64,000 nt of DNA from Gemmatimonadota bacterium (GCA_003222135.1 QHUM01000055.1:19258-83257), one strand, 5' to 3'; shown: positions 50,258 through 59,309, counted from the stretch's first letter. Numbers and translations are program-made. The notes: generated by a model from the sequence alone, not told the origin.

Positions 50258-51762
50258 GCCCCCGCGCGCTTGAGGACGAATTCGGTGAAGAGGCGGACCC
50301 CGACGGCGGTCGGGCCTTTGGTTTGATGCGGCGGCTCGGTCTCGGTGTACGCGGTGCCGGCGATATCCAAGTGCACCCAGGGGAACCCGTTGACGAATTC
50401 GCGCAGAAACCAGCCGCCGGCGATCGTGCCGGCTCCCCGGCCGCCCGAGTTCTTGACGTCCGCGATGTCGGACTTCAAGAGCTCGCGATATTCCTCCCAC
50501 AGCGGCAGCGGCCAGCAGCGCTCCCCCGCCCGCTCGCCGGCGTCCTGGACCTCGGCCAGCAGGGTCTCGTCGTTCCCCATCACGCCGATCGCCACGTGGC
50601 CCAGCGCCACCACCACGGCGCCGGTGAGCGTCGCCGCATCCAGCACGGCGGTGGGCTTGAAGCGGCGCACGTACGACAGCGCGTCGCACAGGATGAGCCG
50701 ACCCTCGGCGTCGGTATTGATGATTTCGATCGTTTTCCCAAGGTGGCTCTTGATGACGTCACCGGGCTTCACGGCCGTGCCCGACGGCAGGTTTTCGGTG
50801 GACGGGATCAGGCCGATGACGTTGATCTTCGGCTGCAGGCGGCCGAGCGCCTCGAACGTTCCGAGCACCGCAGCCGCGCCCGACATGTCGAACTTCATAT
50901 CCTCCATGTTCTGCGCCGGCTTGATCGAAATCCCGCCGGAATCGAACGTGACGCCCTTGCCGATGAGCGCCAGGGTCGCCCCGTCCGCGGCCCCCCGTCC
51001 GCGGTGCTCGAGCACGATGAAGCGCGGCTCCTGCGCGCTGCCCTGGGCCACGGCGAGCAGCGCTCCCATCCCTTCCTTTATCATGGCGGCGCGGTCCAGC
51101 ACCGTCAGGCCGAATCCGTAGGCGGCGGCGAGCTGTTTCGCGCGGTCCGCGAGATAGCTCGGCGTGCACACGTTGCCGGGCTGCATCTGCAGGTAGCGGG
51201 CGAGCCGGTGGCCCGCCGCGATGGCGTCGCCGACCTTCTGGCCGGCGGCAACCTGGGTGGCCTCCTTCGCGTCGCACACGATCGCGACCGTCGCGACGTC
51301 CGGTTTGGGATCGTCCGGGGCGGCCTTGAGCTCGGTGAACGCCCAGGCGCCCTGCCCTGCGCCTTCCACGATCACCTGGCCCAGGTCCTTCGCGGCGAGG
51401 CCGTTGCGCGCCTCGGTGGCGACCGCGAACGCGAGCTGCGTCGCTCCCAACACGCGCGCGCGCTTCGCCGCCACCGCCGCGGCGCGTCGGATGCTCGAGC
51501 GCGTCACCTCGCCGCTCTTTCCCACGCCCACCAGCAGGATGCGCCGGGCCTTGCCGCCGCTCGGGTAGAGCAGCAGCGACTCGTCGCGCTTGCCCGTGAA
51601 GTCTCCGCTCGAGACGGCGCGGGCCAGCCCGCCATCGGCCGCGCGATCGAGCTCGGCGAGGGATGCGGGCAGGGCGGCGCCCTGCGCCAGCGCCACGGCG
51701 AGCAGGGGAGTGTCGACCTGGGGGAGCGGCGCGGTGACGAGCGTGCTGGTGATCTCAGACAT
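50254..51762 (-). CDS. pepA: Leucyl aminopeptidase (M17)
   Basis: Cytosolic two-zinc aminopeptidase, 502 residues. The C-terminal catalytic domain carries [29 protein letters not shown] and the signature [14 protein letters not shown]; zinc ligands are intact. ATG 51762 lies eight bases inside the icd 3' end. Cotranscribed with icd and the plug-domain protein. Confidence 0.95.
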   Translation of the reverse strand: MSEITSTLVTAPLPQVDTPLLAVALAQGAALPASLAELDRAADGGLARAVSSGDFTGKRDESLLLYPSGGKARRILLVGVGKSGEVTRSSIRRAAAVAAKRARVLGATQLAFAVATEARNGLAAKDLGQVIVEGAGQGAWAFTELKAAPDDPKPDVATVAIVCDAKEATQVAAGQKVGDAIAAGHRLARYLQMQPGNVCTPSYLADRAKQLAAAYGFGLTVLDRAAMIKEGMGALLAVAQGSAQEPRFIVLEHRGRGAADGATLALIGKGVTFDSGGISIKPAQNMEDMKFDMSGAAAVLGTFEALGRLQPKINVIGLIPSTENLPSGTAVKPGDVIKSHLGKTIEIINTDAEGRLILCDALSYVRRFKPTAVLDAATLTGAVVVALGHVAIGVMGNDETLLAEVQDAGERAGERCWPLPLWEEYRELLKSDIADVKNSGGRGAGTIAGGWFLREFVNGFPWVHLDIAGTAYTETEPPHQTKGPTAVGVRLFTEFVLKRAGA

Positions 51763-52957
51763 GGTCGATGACGCATTCGGCGAACTGCGAGGTCGAGACC
51801 TCGGTGGCGCCCGGCATCTGGCGCGCCAGGTCGTACGTGACGCGCCGCGCCCCGATCGCGCCCGAGAGCCCCCGGACGATCGCCTCCGCCGCGTCACTCC
51901 AGCCGAGCTCCTCGAACATCATGGCTCCTGAGAGTACCACCGCCCCAGGATTCACTTTGTCGAGGCCGGCGTACTTCGGGGCCGTGCCGTGCGTCGCTTC
52001 GAATACCGCGAACCCGTCGCCCACGTTGCCACCGGGCGCCATGCCGAGCCCGCCGATTTGTGCGACGCAGGCGTCGGAGAGGTAGTCACCGTTGAGATTC
52101 GGCGTGGCGATCACGGCGTATTCTTCCGGGCGCAGCAGCACCTGCTGGAACATCGAGTCCGCGATGCGGTCCTTGATCACCACCTTTCCCTTTTCCCCTT
52201 TCCCCTTTCCCGCCTCTGATTCGGAAATCGTCTGACCGTCGAATTTTTCACGTGCGACCTCGTAGCCCCACTCGCGGAACGCCCCTTCCGTGAACTTCAT
52301 GATGTTGCCCTTGTGCACGAGTGTGACCGAGGGGCGGCGCGCCTTGATCGCGTACTCGATCGCCTTGGCGACGAGGCGCTGGGTGCCGAACCGGGACATC
52401 GGCTTGATGCCCAGGGCGCTGCCGTCGCGGATCTTGGCGCCGAACTGGTCACGCAGAAACGCGAGCAGCCGGGTGGCCTCGGGGCTCCCGGCCGCGTACT
52501 CCACCCCGGTATAGACGTCTTCGGTGTTCTCGCGATAGATGACGACGTCGAGCTTCTCGGGCTCCCGCATCGGGCTCGGCACCCCGGCGAAGTAGCGCAC
52601 CGGCCGGATGCAGGCGTAGAGATCGAGCAGCTGGCGCAGGGCCACGTTGAGGGAGCGGATCCCGCCGCCTACCGGGGTCGTGAGCGGTCCCTTGATGGCG
52701 ACGCGGTGGCGGCGGATGGTGTCGAGCGTCTCCTCGGGCAGCCAGTTGCCCGTCTGCTTGAACGCCTTCTCCCCCGCGAGCACCTCCAGCCACTCCACCC
52801 GGCGCTTGCCGCCGGAGACCTTCTCGACCACGGCGTCGAACACGCGACGCGATGCGCGCCAGATATCGGGCCCGGTGCCGTCGCCTTCGATGAACGGGAT
52901 CACGGGCCGGTCGGGCACGACCCAACGGCCGTTCGTGAAGTCGATGCGGTCCCCCAT
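51755..52957 (-). CDS. icd: Isocitrate dehydrogenase (NADP)
   Basis: TCA-cycle enzyme making 2-oxoglutarate, 400 residues, E. coli-type. [14 protein letters not shown], the isocitrate loop RSLNVALRQ with the regulatory serine, [15 protein letters not shown], and [20 protein letters not shown]. Residues around 250-262 are a low-complexity Lys/Gly stretch ([10 protein letters not shown]) encoded by a heptanucleotide array; homologs have a variable segment here. ATG with GGAG seven bases upstream. Confidence 0.95.
   Translation of the reverse strand: MGDRIDFTNGRWVVPDRPVIPFIEGDGTGPDIWRASRRVFDAVVEKVSGGKRRVEWLEVLAGEKAFKQTGNWLPEETLDTIRRHRVAIKGPLTTPVGGGIRSLNVALRQLLDLYACIRPVRYFAGVPSPMREPEKLDVVIYRENTEDVYTGVEYAAGSPEATRLLAFLRDQFGAKIRDGSALGIKPMSRFGTQRLVAKAIEYAIKARRPSVTLVHKGNIMKFTEGAFREWGYEVAREKFDGQTISESEAGKGKGEKGKVVIKDRIADSMFQQVLLRPEEYAVIATPNLNGDYLSDACVAQIGGLGMAPGGNVGDGFAVFEATHGTAPKYAGLDKVNPGAVVLSGAMMFEELGWSDAAEAIVRGLSGAIGARRVTYDLARQMPGATEVSTSQFAECVIDHV
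52183..52210. repeat. Heptanucleotide array (CCTTTCC)x4 in icd
   Basis: Four units with exact period 7 (CCTTTCC, CTTTTCC, CCTTTCC, CCTTTCC), one substitution. Polypurine on the coding strand, giving the GKGKGEKGK stretch of Icd. Confidence 0.8.
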
Positions 52958-52988
52958 AGAGGCTCCAGTCTACACGGCCCAGCCGGGG

Positions 52989-53018
52989 TTGCGCCAGCCG
53001 AACGGACGCGCGTAGACT
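52989..53018 (+). promoter_or_regulatory. Promoter of the envelope cassette, leaderless
   Basis: TTGCGC (52989-52994), 18 bases, TAGACT (53013-53018), then ATG at 53027, eight bases after the -10 box. No Shine-Dalgarno sequence lies between. Divergent from icd. Confidence 0.5.
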
Positions 53019-53026
53019 TGAAAATC

Positions 53027-53368
53027 ATGCGACGCGCCGCCGCCCTCTCCGCCTACGCCCTCGCGGCCGCCTGCTGGCTCGCGGGCGGCCCGGGCGGTGT
53101 GACGCTCGATGCGCTGCTCGCCTGCCGCCACCATCAGGCGCACCACACGCACGGCGGACACGCGGGCACGCCGTCGGGTGGTCCGTGCTTCTGCAGCGAG
53201 ATGACCGACACCTCGGACGTAGCGGTCTCGGTCGCCGTACCCGCGCCGCTGGCGACGCCGCTAGACATCGCCGTCGAGCGTCGCGTCGCCGACTCGCCTT
53301 CCCCCTTCCCCCTCCCCCCTTCCCCGTCGTTCGCTCCCGAATCTCCGCCGCCCAACTTACTCGCCTGA
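53027..53368 (+). CDS. Small Cys/His-rich exported protein
   Basis: 113 residues: N-terminal signal sequence (SAYALAAACWLAGGPGG), then a compact potential metal site with seven His and several Cys (CRHHQAHHTHGGHAG followed by PCFCSEM) and a Pro/Ser-rich tail coded by a heptamer array. Not a family I can name. It heads the plus-strand cassette with the barrel protein. Metal binding is an inference from composition only. Confidence 0.6.
   Translation: MRRAAALSAYALAAACWLAGGPGGVTLDALLACRHHQAHHTHGGHAGTPSGGPCFCSEMTDTSDVAVSVAVPAPLATPLDIAVERRVADSPSPFPLPPSPSFAPESPPPNLLA
53298..53325. repeat. Heptanucleotide array (CTTCCCC)x4
   Basis: Exact period 7: CTTCCCC, CTTCCCC, CTCCCCC, CTTCCCC. It encodes the Pro/Ser tail of the Cys/His-rich protein. 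Third such array in the window, again four units. Confidence 0.8.
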
Positions 53369-53410
53369 CCTGATCCCGTAGCGTCTCACACAATTCGGAG
53401 GAGGGGCATC

Positions 53411-54466
53411 ATGCGCAGCGCGCTGTGCAGCGTTCTGCTTTGCGGCGTGGCGTTCGGGGCCGCCGCGCAGGAGCGGGAGGTGACGTTCGAAGAAACCCCG
53501 CCCGTGACCATCACGGGGTTCGCCGTGGGCCGGGCGGACTACGATCGGGTGGCCCGCACCAACAGCTTCACGGCCGGGAAGATCGGGCTCAGCCTGTTCA
53601 AGCCCGTCGGAGACGCCTACTTGTTCGCGCAGCTCACGACGGCCGCGGACGGCGGCGCGACCGCCACGGAAATCGACAATCTGCTGGTGAGCTGGACGCC
53701 CCGGACCGCGAATCGTTGGACCCTGGCGTTCGGCCGATTCGACGCGCCGATCGGCTTCGAGCGCGACGACGAGCCGCTCAACCTCATCCCCACGAATTCG
53801 TTCAACTTCACCTACGCGCGGCCCGGCAAGCTCACCGGGGTCGAGCTGCATTACACCGCGTCGCCGCGGCTCGAGGCGTGGGCCATCGCGGCGAACGGCT
53901 GGGACGTGACCGTGGACAACAATCGCGGCAAGACCGCCCTGGTCGGTGCCCGGTACATCCCGATTCCCTGGGTGACCGTGGGAGTCACTGGCATTTACGG
54001 ACCGGAGCAGGCCGGCACCGACGCGCAGCAGCGCTCCCTGCTCTCGAGCGACCTCACCATCGACCGCGGGCCCGTGATCCTGGGCGCCGAGCTAAACCTG
54101 GGCCGGGAGCGTGCCGGGGCGAGCGGGAACGTGACCTGGCGGGGCATCGCCGGCACGGTGTTCTTCCGCCTGGCGCGCCACGTCGGCGTGACTGCGCGCT
54201 ACGATCAAATGGAAGACACCGACGGCCTGCTCACCGGCACTCCGCAAATCCTGCGCTCCGCGACCGTCGGCCCGATGTGGTACTTCAGCAGCGCTCGCGA
54301 AGGAATTTTCAGCAACATCGAGCACACCCGCTTCCACCTGCCGCAGATCGCGCTGCGTGCCGCCGTTCGGGCCGATTGGTCGTCCCGGCCGTTCTTCGCG
54401 GACGCGGGCGGTGCGCTGCAGGGATCGAACACCACGGGCGTCCTCGAGCTCGTGTACGTCTTCTAG
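53411..54466 (+). CDS. Outer-membrane beta-barrel protein (BBP2/porin-like)
   Basis: 351 residues; signal peptide (LCSVLLCGVAFGAAAQ) and then alternating strands typical of a 16-strand porin-like barrel: FAVGRADYDRVARTNSFTAG, WTLAFGRFDAPIGFERDD, FTYARPGKLTGVELHY, ending in ELVYVF with the C-terminal Phe used for outer-membrane assembly. It resembles putative beta-barrel porin-2 proteins. GGAGGAGGGG precedes the ATG. Cargo unknown. Confidence 0.8.
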   Translation: MRSALCSVLLCGVAFGAAAQEREVTFEETPPVTITGFAVGRADYDRVARTNSFTAGKIGLSLFKPVGDAYLFAQLTTAADGGATATEIDNLLVSWTPRTANRWTLAFGRFDAPIGFERDDEPLNLIPTNSFNFTYARPGKLTGVELHYTASPRLEAWAIAANGWDVTVDNNRGKTALVGARYIPIPWVTVGVTGIYGPEQAGTDAQQRSLLSSDLTIDRGPVILGAELNLGRERAGASGNVTWRGIAGTVFFRLARHVGVTARYDQMEDTDGLLTGTPQILRSATVGPMWYFSSAREGIFSNIEHTRFHLPQIALRAAVRADWSSRPFFADAGGALQGSNTTGVLELVYVF

Positions 54467-54479
54467 GCGGAGGGACTTT

Positions 54480-55031
54480 ATGTCGTACGACCTGCGACGC
54501 GCCGACGCCCGCATCAAGTGGCTCGTCACCTGCCTGCTCGCCACGCTCGGCCTGTCCTACGTGTTCGGCGCGGTGATGGTCGCGTTGTACGCGGGCTTCA
54601 CCCCCGAGCGCGTGGCCGCTACCTACGCCGGTCCCGGGATGACGATGCACATGCCGCCCGAGACCACGATGACCGTGACACGTCCCATGTCCATGACCGA
54701 TTTCGCCCGGCCCGAGACCCATGCGGTCGATACCAACCTGTTGATTCAGGACACGCACGTGCACGTGCCAATGTACGGAGTGATCGCGGCCGCCCTGTCG
54801 CTGGTGGTTCTTGGGTTGGCGCTCCCGCAGGCGTGGGCGCTCGGCCTCATTACCCTGCTCTTCGCCGCGCCGTGGCTCGATTTTGCCGGCATGTGGCTCA
54901 CCAAGTTCGCCTCACCGCATTTCGCGATCGTCACGCTGGCCGGTGGCTGGGCCATGGGCGCCGGTTACACGATCGTGGCGACGCTGGCCGTGAAACAGAT
55001 GTGGTTTTCCCAGGTAGAGGAAAGGAGTTGA
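54480..55031 (+). CDS. Four-helix membrane protein with Met/His-rich loop
   Basis: 183 residues, four hydrophobic segments (about 15-37, 98-118, 119-137, 146-168). The loop after helix 1 faces one side of the membrane and is rich in Met and His (PGMTMHMPPETTMTVTRPMS, then DTHVHVPM). GGAGGG precedes ATG 54480. No family name known to me. Met-rich loops are typical of Cu(I) sites, which is only suggestive. Confidence 0.65.
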   Translation: MSYDLRRADARIKWLVTCLLATLGLSYVFGAVMVALYAGFTPERVAATYAGPGMTMHMPPETTMTVTRPMSMTDFARPETHAVDTNLLIQDTHVHVPMYGVIAAALSLVVLGLALPQAWALGLITLLFAAPWLDFAGMWLTKFASPHFAIVTLAGGWAMGAGYTIVATLAVKQMWFSQVEERS

Positions 55032-55032
55032 C

Positions 55033-55587
55033 ATGAAGCCGCTGATGCTCGTCGCAGTGCTCGCGACCGCCTTGCACATCACCCCCGTTGTGGTGCTCGT
55101 GAAGCGTCCCGACGCCGTGCAGGCATTGCTCCCCGGGGCCGATGCCTACCTCGCACGCGAGGTGCATCTGAGCAACCGCGACGCCCACCGGCTCCACCAG
55201 GTTGTGGATTGGAGCCCGGAAGACGGCGTCCTGACCCTGTACACCGGGAAGGCGGGCGCAACCACGGTCGGCGCGCTCGAGTTCGTGCGGGTGGACAGCC
55301 CGCACGGGCCGATCGAGGTGGCGGTCGGATTCACGCCGCAGGGCGCGGTGCGCGGGGTGATCGTCACGAAGGCGACGGTCGAGACGAAGCCATGGGTGCT
55401 CGAAGCCGTCGCCGCGGGCCTCACCAACCACTACCGGGAGCTCAAGCCTGGGGAGGCGCCGCGGGGCGCCGCCGCGCTCACCGGGCACGCCGGCAGTCTC
55501 GCCCAGTACATTGCAGGAGAAGTGGACAAGGGCGTGGCCCGGGCGCTCGCGGCCTACGGGACCTTCTACAGGAGCGCGAAGACGTGA
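55033..55587 (+). CDS. Possible FMN-binding-domain exported protein
   Basis: 184 residues with an N-terminal signal-like helix. The central part (GALEFVRVDSPHGPIEVAVGF, VRGVIVTKATVETKP) is reminiscent of the RnfG/NqrC FMN-binding domain, but the classic S(T)GAT flavinylation motif is not clearly seen, so this is weak. AAAGGAG six bases upstream of the ATG. Overlaps or abuts its neighbours, so part of the cassette. Confidence 0.5.
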   Translation: MKPLMLVAVLATALHITPVVVLVKRPDAVQALLPGADAYLAREVHLSNRDAHRLHQVVDWSPEDGVLTLYTGKAGATTVGALEFVRVDSPHGPIEVAVGFTPQGAVRGVIVTKATVETKPWVLEAVAAGLTNHYRELKPGEAPRGAAALTGHAGSLAQYIAGEVDKGVARALAAYGTFYRSAKT

Positions 55588-55619
55588 ACAATCCCGGTCG
55601 CTGGGGCGTACGCACACTG

Positions 55620-56072
55620 ATGATGAGACCCGTCTATCTCGGCATCGCCCTCGTCGCTGCCGGCAGCGCGGCGTGCCCCGGTCCCGACCTGCTCGGGACC
55701 CGCGGCATCGCCATCGGCCACACCGGCGGCACGGGGGGCGACGTGCTCGCCTTCAGGGTCCAGCCCAGCAGCTTCACCGCGGGTAACATCATGACGCCGG
55801 CGGTGCAGGTCCAAGTCCAAGACACGCTGGGCAATGTGGACACGAGCTTCACCGCCAGCGTGACGGTGGCGATCGGTACCAATCCGGTGGGCGGGAGGCT
55901 CGCCGGCACCCCGTCCGTGGCGCCGGTGAACGGCGTCGCGCTATTCGGGGATCTGAGCATCGACAAAGCAGGAACAGGCTACACGCTGAGCGCGACCGCA
56001 CCGGGAGCGACGGGCGCCGTCAGCGCCTCATTCGACGTCATCGCAGCCACCGGGAGCGCCCCCGCGAGGTAG
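55620..56072 (+). CDS. Lipoprotein with Ig-like domain
   Basis: 150 residues from ATG 55620: signal peptide with lipobox AAGSAAC, then a single beta-sandwich (FRVQPSSFTAGNIMTPAVQV, VQDTLGNVDTSFTASVTVAI, GYTLSATAPGATGA) of the bacterial Ig/invasin-like type. A GTG at 55584 that overlaps the previous stop would add 12 residues; the lipobox favours the ATG. Likely last gene of the cassette; function unknown. Confidence 0.6.
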   Translation: MMRPVYLGIALVAAGSAACPGPDLLGTRGIAIGHTGGTGGDVLAFRVQPSSFTAGNIMTPAVQVQVQDTLGNVDTSFTASVTVAIGTNPVGGRLAGTPSVAPVNGVALFGDLSIDKAGTGYTLSATAPGATGAVSASFDVIAATGSAPAR

Positions 56073-56095
56073 CGGCGGCGCTATTGCACGGGTCC

Positions 56096-56455
56096 CTACG
56101 CGCTGGCGAGGTAGGGCTCGTTCCAGGCGATCTCAAACAATCCGTTGCAGCGGTGGCACCGCATGTTCGGCACCTCGCCTTCGAGTCGCGCGCGGTCCCG
56201 GCAGTTGGGACACACGGCGTACCGCGGGCCCCACGTCACCGGGAAGCGTGGCGCGTTCTTGGGCGCCGGCACGACGGTCCAGCGCTGCGCCGGTGTCGGC
56301 GACAACTGCAGCTCCCCCCGGGGAAGTGAGACCGGCTTCCCTCTCACGTCCACTGTCGCCTCGCTCGATGTGAGCTTGAGGATCCGGTACCACGCCCCGC
56401 GGCGCAGCGGCGTTTTCACGTTTTCCTTGAGGCGGGCCCACTGGAATGCTTGCAT
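56096..56455 (-). CDS. Zinc-ribbon protein, paralog A
   Basis: 119 residues. A basic N-terminal part (LRRGAWYRILKL) is followed by VVPAPKNAPRFPVTWGPRYAVCPNC and MRCHRCNGLFEIAWNE, giving two CxxC pairs about 23 residues apart: a likely zinc ribbon. The same layout occurs in the protein at 59310-59762. ATG 56455 chosen. Uncharacterised. Confidence 0.65.
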   Translation of the reverse strand: MQAFQWARLKENVKTPLRRGAWYRILKLTSSEATVDVRGKPVSLPRGELQLSPTPAQRWTVVPAPKNAPRFPVTWGPRYAVCPNCRDRARLEGEVPNMRCHRCNGLFEIAWNEPYLASA

Positions 56456-56530
56456 CGTGCTGCCTCGGGCTCTGAGAGGGGCAGGAGATAGCTTGCCGAA
56501 GCTACGGTAGGCGGGCAACCCCCGCGGGCG

Positions 56531-56558
56531 CGGTGGCCCAGCTCACGCCGGGCCACCG
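56531..56558. terminator. Strong hairpin downstream of metallophosphatase gene
   Basis: Perfect 9-bp arms CGGTGGCCC and GGGCCACCG with a 10-base loop, 17 bases past the stop of the phosphatase gene and upstream of the zinc-ribbon gene. No T-run, so termination is only a possibility. Confidence 0.35.
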
Positions 56559-56575
56559 TGAGACGACACTAGTCG

Positions 56576-58378
56576 CTAATGACAGGTCCCGCTGCCCGCA
56601 TCCCGGAACGAAGACCCTGCGACGGGAATGAACTCCCACGTATAGCCGCCGTCGTTGAGCGTCAGCTTCAGCACGCCGAAGCTGGTGTTGTCGCGGACCT
56701 CACTGTTGGCAATCGGCGTCCCGAAAGGATACCCCTTTTCGCTGCCGCCGGTCCCCACGATGAACTCGCGCACGCCACGCACCGGATCCGCGACACCGGT
56801 GGGCGTCTGCGGTGCGAAGCGCTCGTAGGTGTGCTCGTGTCCGCTGACCACCAGCTCCACGCCGCCATCATACAGCACCTGCCACGCGGGCTGCATGCCG
56901 GTGGAGCTGCCATGCGTGGTGCCGGAGCTGAAGCGCGGGTTGTAGACGTAGGCGACCGTGCAGGCCGCCCCCGCAGCGGCGAGATCACTCTTCAGCCACG
57001 CGAGCTGAGCGGATCCGGCCGTGATGTCTACCCGGCTGTTGAGGGCGACGACGTGCCAAGGGCCGAGGTTGTAGCTGTAATAGCCCTTCCCGGGCTCGCC
57101 CGCGGCGCTCCCGAAGTAGGCGAAGTAGGGCGCGGCGCCGGACGTGTTGTAGTCGTGGATGCCAGGTGTGGGACGCGTGCGCGCCTTGTGACGGCCCCAG
57201 GTCGGGTTGTAGCAGTTCGCGAAGTCGCTCACCGACCCGTTGGGGTAGGCGTCGTCTCCGGCCGTGAATACCGTTCCGTCAATGCCGTCCAGCAACGCCG
57301 CCGTGGCTTCGTCTCCTGAAGAGCTGCAATTCGCAATGTCCCCCGCTCCGACGAGGATCGCGCCGCCCGGAGGCGGGGGCGGTGGCGGGGGGGGCGGCGG
57401 CGGCGGCGGCGGCGGTGGGGGCGGTGGGGGCGGTGGGGGCGGCGCGTCGTGGCAGCTCCCCGAGCCCGTATCCGTGAAGCTGCCGCCCGCTACGGGCACG
57501 AACTCCCACGTGTACGCGCCCGTACCGTCGGTGCTGAGTGTGAGCTTCAGGACGCCGTAGGTCGTGCTGTTCTGGACCTCGCTATTCGGGGCCGGCGCAC
57601 CGAGCGGGTCGTGAGCCTCGCCCCCCGTCCCGACCACGAACTCGCGGATACCGTATGAAGGATCGAGGGTACCGTCAGGTGCCTGCAGGGCGAAGCGTTC
57701 ATAGTTCTCGTAGTGAGCACCGACCACGACCTCTGCACCGGCGGCGTACAGGTCGTCCCACAGCGGCTTCACCGCCGAGTTGCTTTGGGCGGAGGTGCCC
57801 GAGAAGAAGCGCGGGTGATGCCAGTAGGCAACCGTGCAGCGCCTGGGGCTCGCGGTGAGATTGGCGCGGAGCCACTGCTCCTGAGCCGAGCCCGTGGCAG
57901 TCGAGATACCGCTGTTCAGCACCACGACGTGCCAGTCGCCCAAGTCGTAGCTGTAGTAGCCCTGGCCGGGTGTCCCAGCTGCGGCGCCGAAATAGTTGAA
58001 GTACGGTTGGGCGCCCCCCTGTTTGTACTCGATCTCGCCCGGCGTCGGGCGGGTGCGGGCCTTATGGCGGCCCCATGTCGGGTTGTAGCACTTGTTGAAG
58101 CGATCTTTGGCGCCGTTGTCGTACGCGAGGTCGCCGTCGGCGAAGACCGTGCCGGGGATCCCATCGAGCAGCGTGGCCGTCGCGGCGTCGTTGCTGTTTC
58201 GGCAGGTCGCGACGTTGCCCGCGCCGACGAGTACTTCCCCGCCAATCAAGCTCACGGTCACGTCGGGGCTCACGGCTGAGCGTGGCGCGGCGGGCTGGGT
58301 GTCGGTGTTGCAAGTGGTCACAACGAGCGCGACGGCGATGCCGAGCGCGGGTCGGACGGCGGTACAGCGGTTGGGCAT
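56576..58378 (-). CDS. Tandem metallophosphatase-domain lipoprotein-like protein
   Basis: 600-residue exported protein: signal peptide (ALGIAVALVVTTC, weak lipobox), phosphatase domain 1 (about 47-305), 25 consecutive prolines (313-337), phosphatase domain 2 (about 340-600). The domains are clear duplicates (both have NPTWGRHKARTRPTPG). Domain 1 has N55 in place of the first metal Asp, GEIE for GNHD, keeps H187/H188, and has H222 but E224 in place of the last His. Domain 2 keeps D347, D375, H408, H514 and H516 but has Y479/N480 in place of the His pair and I407 for the Asn. Each domain alone looks impaired. GAGG precedes the ATG. Confidence 0.85.
   Translation of the reverse strand: MPNRCTAVRPALGIAVALVVTTCNTDTQPAAPRSAVSPDVTVSLIGGEVLVGAGNVATCRNSNDAATATLLDGIPGTVFADGDLAYDNGAKDRFNKCYNPTWGRHKARTRPTPGEIEYKQGGAQPYFNYFGAAAGTPGQGYYSYDLGDWHVVVLNSGISTATGSAQEQWLRANLTASPRRCTVAYWHHPRFFSGTSAQSNSAVKPLWDDLYAAGAEVVVGAHYENYERFALQAPDGTLDPSYGIREFVVGTGGEAHDPLGAPAPNSEVQNSTTYGVLKLTLSTDGTGAYTWEFVPVAGGSFTDTGSGSCHDAPPPPPPPPPPPPPPPPPPPPPPPPPGGAILVGAGDIANCSSSGDEATAALLDGIDGTVFTAGDDAYPNGSVSDFANCYNPTWGRHKARTRPTPGIHDYNTSGAAPYFAYFGSAAGEPGKGYYSYNLGPWHVVALNSRVDITAGSAQLAWLKSDLAAAGAACTVAYVYNPRFSSGTTHGSSTGMQPAWQVLYDGGVELVVSGHEHTYERFAPQTPTGVADPVRGVREFIVGTGGSEKGYPFGTPIANSEVRDNTSFGVLKLTLNDGGYTWEFIPVAGSSFRDAGSGTCH
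57368..57442. repeat. Poly-proline coding tract
   Basis: 75 bases of CNN-proline codons (25 in a row) as CGG/GGG/TGG on the plus strand, with a 9-base subrepeat GGTGGGGGC near one end. Encodes the linker between the two phosphatase domains. Confidence 0.85.
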
Positions 58379-58579
58379 ACGCGGGACCTCGGGCCACGGG
58401 TTTGGGGTGGGCGACGCTGTCGCGGATTGGAACTGCACAACCCGTGCGTCGGCGGCGCGGTTATGCAAATGCTTGCCTCTGCTACTGTTGTGGCGCGAGA
58501 TGGGACGGCGGGTGCTGCAACGTTTCGACGAAAGCGATGGGCACCGCGCGGCGCGCGCGCCACAGCGGGTGTTGTCAGG

Positions 58580-58662
58580 TGCCCGAGGAGAGAGTCGAAC
58601 TCTCACGGGGTTGCCCCCGGGGGATTTTGAGTCCCCTGCGTCTGCCATTCCGCCACTCGGGC
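58580..58662 (-). tRNA. tRNA-Leu (anticodon CAA)
   Basis: 83-base class II tRNA. Acceptor stem GCCCGAG/CTCGGGC, anticodon stem GGGGA/TCCCC with loop CTCAAAA (anticodon CAA, codon TTG), long variable arm, T-arm AGAGTTCGACTCT. Discriminator is A; the 3' CCA is not encoded (CCT follows). Confidence 0.95.
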
Positions 58663-58712
58663 GCGGTTTTGCCGGGGACTAACTTAGCTGCGCACCGGGC
58701 GCAGCGGCACCC

Positions 58713-59156
58713 TCACGGCCCGACCTCTGCAACGTTGGATAGCTCTCCGAAGACGGCGTCGCGATTCAACGTTCCCCGAAACGCCACGACCTGAAACTGA
58801 TAGCTCGTCCCGGGCGTGAGCCCGACGACCGTGCAGCTGCGGTGCGCGCCGATCCGCGTGCCGGGCACCGGCGTGGCGCAGCTGCCCCGGGTCACGGGGA
58901 GCGCCGAGCCCCACGAAATCGGGGCCACGCTGTAGCGGAAGTCATAGCGGGCCGATCGGCCCGTGCCATCGTCCACTTCCGTGAACGCAAGCGTCACCGA
59001 GTCCGGCGTCACGGCAGCCACCGCCAGGTCGGTGATCGTTCCCGGCGACCCGGGGGGAGGGCCGGCGGGCGAGCCGGCTGCGCGGCCGCCTTGGTCGAGC
59101 TGACACGAGGTGAGTGCTGCGAGCCCCACAATCAAGGCGGCTAGCCTGCGGTGCAT
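58713..59156 (-). CDS. Lipoprotein with fibronectin type III domain
   Basis: 147 residues. Signal peptide with lipobox LAALTSC, a Gly/Pro linker (AGPPPGSPG), and one FN3 domain (ITDLAVAAVTPDSVTLAFTE, YDFRYSVAPI, GLTPGTSYQFQVVAFRG). GGGAG seven bases before ATG 59156. Probably binds or displays something at the cell envelope; specific role unknown. Confidence 0.75.
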   Translation of the reverse strand: MHRRLAALIVGLAALTSCQLDQGGRAAGSPAGPPPGSPGTITDLAVAAVTPDSVTLAFTEVDDGTGRSARYDFRYSVAPISWGSALPVTRGSCATPVPGTRIGAHRSCTVVGLTPGTSYQFQVVAFRGTLNRDAVFGELSNVAEVGP

Positions 59157-59309
59157 GAATCTCCCTTGGCAGTGGCTACGACCGTGAACCGGGCTCTGGT
59201 GCTGCGCGTCACAGTGTTCGAGCGTCAGACGTCCCATGATTGTCCCCCGGCCCACGAGGCTCCGGGGGCGCCCTAGCCGACACTTGCCTCTTACCTACGG
59301 GAGGGCGCA

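Noticed and set aside
57264..57560. Poly-glycine open frame on the plus strand
   Set aside because: It is the antisense of the polyproline linker of the tandem phosphatase.
56576..58378. Degenerate phosphatase motifs as sequencing error or pseudogene
   Set aside because: The frame is open for 600 codons, both halves keep flanking conserved stretches, and the changes are scattered codon substitutions, not shifts.
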